NCBI GenBank assembly: GCA_029379385.1
Contig: CM055617.1
Span: 5,084,001-5,148,000 of the forward strand
DNA from: Quillaja saponaria
Lineage: Eukaryota > Streptophyta > Magnoliopsida > Fabales > Quillajaceae
Length of the DNA: 64,000 nt
Direction of reading: 5' to 3'
Shown here: positions 59,461 through 64,000 of the stretch, piece after piece
Layout of the letters: each line of letters starts with the position of its first letter
How positions within the stretch are numbered: position 1 is the first letter of the stretch
The notes under the pieces: model-generated
The model's input: only the letters and a program-made list of their open reading frames with translations
Databases searched by the model: none
Told to the model about the DNA's origin: nothing
Position numbers and translations under genes: made by a program

Positions 59461-61851
59461 TTAAGACGCAGGAGTTTGCTGAGAATCAGACCATAACATG
59501 ACAGTTGCCAGAAGGGCTATTGTTGCAGTTTCAACCCGTAGCCGATGTGACCCAAGACCAACAGCAGTAACACCAGCTTTGATCATCATATTCATCTCTT
59601 TTTCAGTGAAGTCTGAATGGTAACATAAACCCACATTAATTTGACTCTACTGTGGTAAAAGGAAAAAAGTGAGATGGAAGTCATGGAAATTTTTTTTAGG
59701 AAACTAACCGCCTTCTGGTCCAATTATGATCAAACCGCTAGCTTCGTTTGTTAATGAAGTCATCGCACAAACAACAGGAGTAGCCTTTGCTGCTGCTAGG
59801 AGAGAAACCTTTGATTCGCCAACCTAAGGACAATTAATAAGTTGACAATTTTATCTATTAATAAGTTATATTATATGTATTAAAGAGCTGACATTATCTA
59901 TATACACCAGCTGATTCATAGCTAAATTTAGTATGAGCTAGCAATAACTGCCATGCGTCAGTTAGAACATTGTATACAGGGGAACAAAACATGCCCAACT
60001 TTTAAGGAGTAAAAACTGGAGAACTCACAAGATGCAGAAGGTAGTTGACCTTTGTTGGAGGTTTAAGAATCATTCCATGCAGCCGTTGACCTATGACAGA
60101 GGTAACAAGGCAGGGAGTACTTGTCAGAACTTAGAGAACCCTTTCGTGTGAGTCAAATGTTGATTTGCATCTGCCCTCAATCTCAAAACTGGAATAACCA
60201 TAAGAAAAATCTAATAGGAAAGAGTGAAAAAAAGAAAAAGAAAAAAGCAGACAAGAAAAACTAAGATTCACAACAGATTCAACTAGAAGATTATAATTAC
60301 ACTGTTTAGACGCTGCTAAAATGACACGTTGCAATCTATCCATGCGACTTTCTGAGATTGAAGGAGAACGTTCAGTCAATAGTGGACTTACTGTACTGGC
60401 CCCAAGTTCCTATGGCAAGGAAACACAAATTGAAAAAAGAACAGACAACCAAAAAAAAAAAAAAAAAACACTATGTACTATCGAAACATACTGTGCACTT
60501 CTCAACAAGCCAGTCTGCACGACCACCCTTCAAAGTACCTAACAGGAGCAGCTTAAACATGTTAAGAACAACTTGTACAATGCAACCAATTTCATGGGGT
60601 AATTCTTAGAACTACAAGAGCTTACCAAAACCTGCAAACACATGCCACTGTGTGCTCTGAGGAGGTATTAACTTCAGATCATTCAATGCAACAAAATCAA
60701 GTCCAGTACGGTCAATACTCTGTATGCACCCTTCTATCAGACCTCCTTTCCCATTAAAGAGCTCTACCCTTGCATGGAATTATATCAAATGAATATTATT
60801 TCATCAGATATACATATATCATATTATAGTGCAAGTGAGAAAAGCACTCTTAAGAAGAATAAGAACTTACAGTAAACATTAATGGTTAAAGATGTAATAG
60901 ATATCAATTCCTACTAACTTGAAATACTCAAATGAAAAATATCATCTTTTTTTTAAACAAAAAAAGGAACAAAACATAGATGTGGCGAAAAGCCTGTGTA
61001 CACGATATAACTGTCAAAAATCAAATGGAATCCTCAGCAAATCAACATCTCTGTGTGTGTCCATCCACGTCACCCTCCCCCCAATTTCTGCTTCTCCGAT
61101 ATCAACATTAAGAATTCAGATGTCAAAACCAAATTATTCAAATTGATAGTATTCACATAGTTTTTTCAAGTACAAGACAAATGCGTGCATATTAAGCCGG
61201 CCTACAAATTAAAGATACCTATCATTGGTGCTCAACCTCAAAACTTTTGTCATATGCCAGAATTCATCACCATGTACACGAACAACATTACCCTGCACTA
61301 CGATAAAAGAAATACCGAGTAACTATCTCCAAATAAATTAAAAGCATATTCCCTGAAAGGTTTTCTGATTCTGATAAGAAAAAGAACTTGCTTAAAAGCC
61401 TTACAAACACTACACTCATTTTTAGAGAGGCTAGAAATTAGAAAATCAACCCCTAATATGGAGTGTTGTTATCAGAATTTACTGAATTATCATAACTATA
61501 TTAAATTAGATATAATTCCAGTCCAAGAACATAAATCTGATAAATTCATGTTGAGTTAAATATACAAAAAAAAAAAAAAAAAACAACAACAGTAACAACA
61601 ACTTCTGCTGCAAAATCTCAATGTTGAGACTTTATAGCAAGAAAAAAGTCATATAATGGAACATTAAGATGTCTTCATTTTCTTACCAGTGAGAAAAGGA
61701 GTAGTACCTTGTGAGGAGGGAGAACTTCGGAATAGAAGCGAGGGAGGCCACCGCGTGACTGGTCGGCGTAGTCATTGGAAGAGGACGAGAACGCTCGGAA
61801 GCTCAAGCTTCGGAGCAATGAAAAAGCTCTTAATGGCGTTAGGGTTTGCAT
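59461..61851 (-). CDS. RsmE-type 16S rRNA (uracil-N3) methyltransferase, organellar
   Basis: Eight exons (minus): 61708-61851, 61219-61292, 60626-60768, 60492-60538, 60301-60409, 60029-60090, 59709-59823 and 59461-59612, 846 nt in phase, 281 residues. Bacterial RsmE methylates N3 of U1498 in 16S rRNA using S-adenosylmethionine and has a SPOUT knot. Residues 1-30 are Ser/Arg/Leu-rich (MQTLTPLRAFSLLRSLSFRA), a likely plastid or mitochondrial presequence. The N-terminal PUA-like part has RFYSEVLPPHKGNVVRVHGDEFW. The SPOUT region shows KGGRADWLVEKCTELGASTV, RLQRVILAASKQCQRLH, then the SAM-binding loops LIIIGPEGDFTEKE and VGLGSHRLRVETATIALLA. It matches Arabidopsis At1g50000 as I recall it. The intron after exon 5 uses a T-GTAATT donor, chosen because it alone restores KQCQRLH. 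The gene looks intact. Confidence 0.92.
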
Positions 61852-64000
61852 TTTTGCAATAATCTGCAACTCTGAAAGCACGAGGTTCCCCTATTATTTT
61901 TCCAGGAGGCAATGGAAACACCTGGATTTCGAGGAAAATAAAAAATCTTTGAATTGATTAAAAAAAAAAAAAAAAAATTTCCAAAAAACGCTGTCGTTGA
62001 GATTGTTTAGTGTTATGTAGTTTGTAAATATTTTCAAGCGACAAATTACATCAATGAGAAGGGAAAAAAGAATGTTAAACATTTTGAAATAATAAAAATT
62101 AAAAATAATTACACTTTTTGGTTCATGTAGTTTAATTTTAATTCTAATTTTACTTTTATATTTTAAAATCATGTAATTGGGTCTTTATGATATAAAAATT
62201 GTTTTAGTTAAGTTTCGACATCTCTTACAATCTAAAATAATGTTAAATTAATATCAAAATTTAATTAAAATTTAATTTTTTTAATGAAAAAATAAAAATT
62301 GTATTAAAAATCTTGGGTGTTTTTTTATTTTTGTGTTTTCTTGCTAGGATTTATGAATTAGTTTGGGAATTGACTAATATGGTGAGTGGGTGTGCTTAAA
62401 AATTGTAGATCTATTTTCTTATAAAGAAAATGAAAAGATAGGTAGGATACTCACACATTTCGATAAGAAATATTGCGTCTACATTACTATCACATTATAT
62501 TTGGAAGAACTCTCACCACACTTAGGTCGAGGCTAAACCTAAAGACTTCTCCGATAGTAGTTAAGATCATGCGAGAGAATATAAATTTATTCTCAACCAC
62601 ACCTAAGTCATTTATTTTTTTGCTTACCAAAGGTTTACATTATTTTATTGTTGTCACTAAAGATTTATGCAACTTGGAAGAGAGTGTGGGCGGATTATGG
62701 ATTATGAGTTCATCAAATTAAATTTATTCAAAAAATAAAATTAAAATAAATAAAATACAATGAGATATATAAAGCAGAGTTTCTAAAAATTCATCAAAGC
62801 ACACAACTGACGATTTGTTTTAAAATTCGTCAAAGTATATAATTCGATAAAGTTTTTGATGATTTGTGTTAAAATTCATCACAACAAATAACATTGCAGA
62901 GTTTCTAACGATTTACTCAAATATTAATCACAGAACATGAAATGACAGGAATTAAGGCGATTTACTTTAGAAACCATCACAACACATAACTTGGCAGAGT
63001 CTAGGCGATTTATGCTAAAATTTATCACAACAAATAACATGGCAGCGTTTCTAACGATTTACCCAAAAATTTATCATAGCCATCATAACACTTTACTTGG
63101 TAGAATCTCAGACGATTTTCAAGCTTAGGTGTGCATGTTGTGTAAGTTCATGCAACTTCACGTTTGTAAATAGTAGTATATAGTAAAATACGTAAATGAT
63201 GATGTAAATTAGAGGCTGGTTTTCCAGGTTAAGTCACCTAATATTAATTTACATGGTTTGAATCTTTCTAATAATAGAAACTTATTCTGTACGGCATGAA
63301 ATCATCTGGTTTGACTGCAAGAGAAAGATAAAATGCTTGGTCTTACTGATTCACAGAGTCAGCAAAGAGACAACCACCATTGATAATAGTCAAATATCAT
63401 TTATGTATGCTTGTAGCCCTGTAGGGCAGCCTGAAAATTATGGTGTTGGCCAATAACAGAGTCGTGGCCCTTCATACTGAGGAAAATTCAAGTACGTCCA
63501 CAACTTCTTTCATTTCATTTTTGGGTTGTTGAAATTTATGCAGTGGCAGACACAAACGGCTACTGCTACACATTAATTAACATGAGGAAGCAAAGTGACC
63601 TTGTATAATATTCAATCTTGGCATTGGAAAATTTATGAATACTAGGCCTGCAGCCGCAATCTTCACTGCAACTTGTTGGTTGAGTACTTAAACCATGAGC
63701 AAGATTTAACTTTGCTTTCATGTTAGACCAGTTTTTCTCTTAACGCATTTAAGAGGGTCTAATTAGATATGTCGGTACGAAAATATGAGAAGATTCAGGT
63801 GGAGGAATCAAAGAAGATTAGAGAAAAATTAAAAAACTGCGCGAGTAGAGAATTAAGAGGAAAACTTACCTCAATGATTTGATTTGGGATTAGAACTTGT
63901 TGATGTTACAGGGCAAAATATTAGGCCAATTTGACAGATTTATCTGCCATATTTATAGTACAATAATAAGGCCATAACAGAGTGAAAAATCTAGTAAATG
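61852..64000. other. Right-hand spacer with degenerate repeats
   Basis: 61852-61990 is promoter and leader of the RsmE gene. 61990-62760 is AT-rich. 62780-63115 is a degenerate tandem repeat. 63400-64000 is moderately balanced in composition but I can support no exon on either strand. Confidence 0.45.
62780..63115. repeat. Degenerate tandem repeat, unit about 45-50 bp
   Basis: Six or seven diverged copies of a unit approximated by AATTCATCACAACA, then AATAACATGGCAGAGTTTCT and AACGATTTA. Repeats of this wording (TTTCTAACGATTT, AAAATTCATCAC) resemble the subterminal repeats of non-autonomous DNA transposons of the CACTA type as I remember them. No terminal CACTA inverted repeats or target-site duplication were located in the window, so assignment is tentative. 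Confidence 0.6.

Noticed and set aside
1..64000. tRNA genes, rRNA, CRISPR-like arrays, miRNA hairpins
   Set aside because: I looked for T-loop-like GGTTCRANNCC motifs, regular repeat-spacer structure and well-known miRNA sequences by eye and found none convincing; a covariance-model scan would be needed to exclude them.

Overview
The window is nuclear genomic DNA of a flowering plant, almost certainly a eudicot. Short exons are separated by AT-rich introns with GT...AG ends, the spacers are AT-rich, and the products are plant-specific: a TRB1-type telomere-repeat binding factor, a nucleobase-ascorbate transporter, a D-type cyclin, a SOFL protein, a PsaN-like thylakoid protein and an MRS2 magnesium transporter. 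There is no operon structure. I rebuilt each gene by joining exons at splice sites and checking that the reading phase holds across every join.

Layout, left to right. 92-185 (-): first coding exon of SEC61 gamma. 1672-4175 (-): decayed ZNF511-like C2H2 zinc-finger gene. 5120-14319 (-): 17-exon coiled-coil protein gene with one unexplained extra base. 16143-19329 (-): TRB1. 22104-23165 (-): CYSTM/WIH-type small protein. 23.2-27.5 kb: AT-rich spacer. 27578-32067 (+): NAT4-like transporter. 33453-34970 (+): D-type cyclin with upstream ORFs. 35-43 kb: long spacer with repeats. 43099-43967 (+): SOFL protein. 47147-47797 (-): PsaN-like protein. 48576-52123 (-): MRS2 transporter. 54326-55818 (+): tandem pair of tiny Ala/Val-rich ORFs, the second broken. 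57429-57614 (+): small basic protein. 58614-58958 (+): short gene interrupted by a stop. 59461-61851 (-): RsmE-type rRNA methyltransferase. 61.9-64.0 kb: spacer with degenerate tandem repeats.

The genes are independently transcribed housekeeping or developmental genes and do not form one pathway. The main larger-scale signal is gene order: TRB1, NAT4, the PsaN-like gene and RsmE lie in the same order as I recall for Arabidopsis At1g49950, At1g49960, At1g49975 and At1g50000, so the block looks like conserved microsynteny with other genes interleaved. I did not find a new multi-gene system. The points most worth checking are the decayed zinc-finger gene, two GC-AG introns, an overlapping upstream ORF on the cyclin, single-base frame breaks in otherwise intact genes (genuine mutation or assembly error), and the duplicated Ala/Val-rich ORFs.
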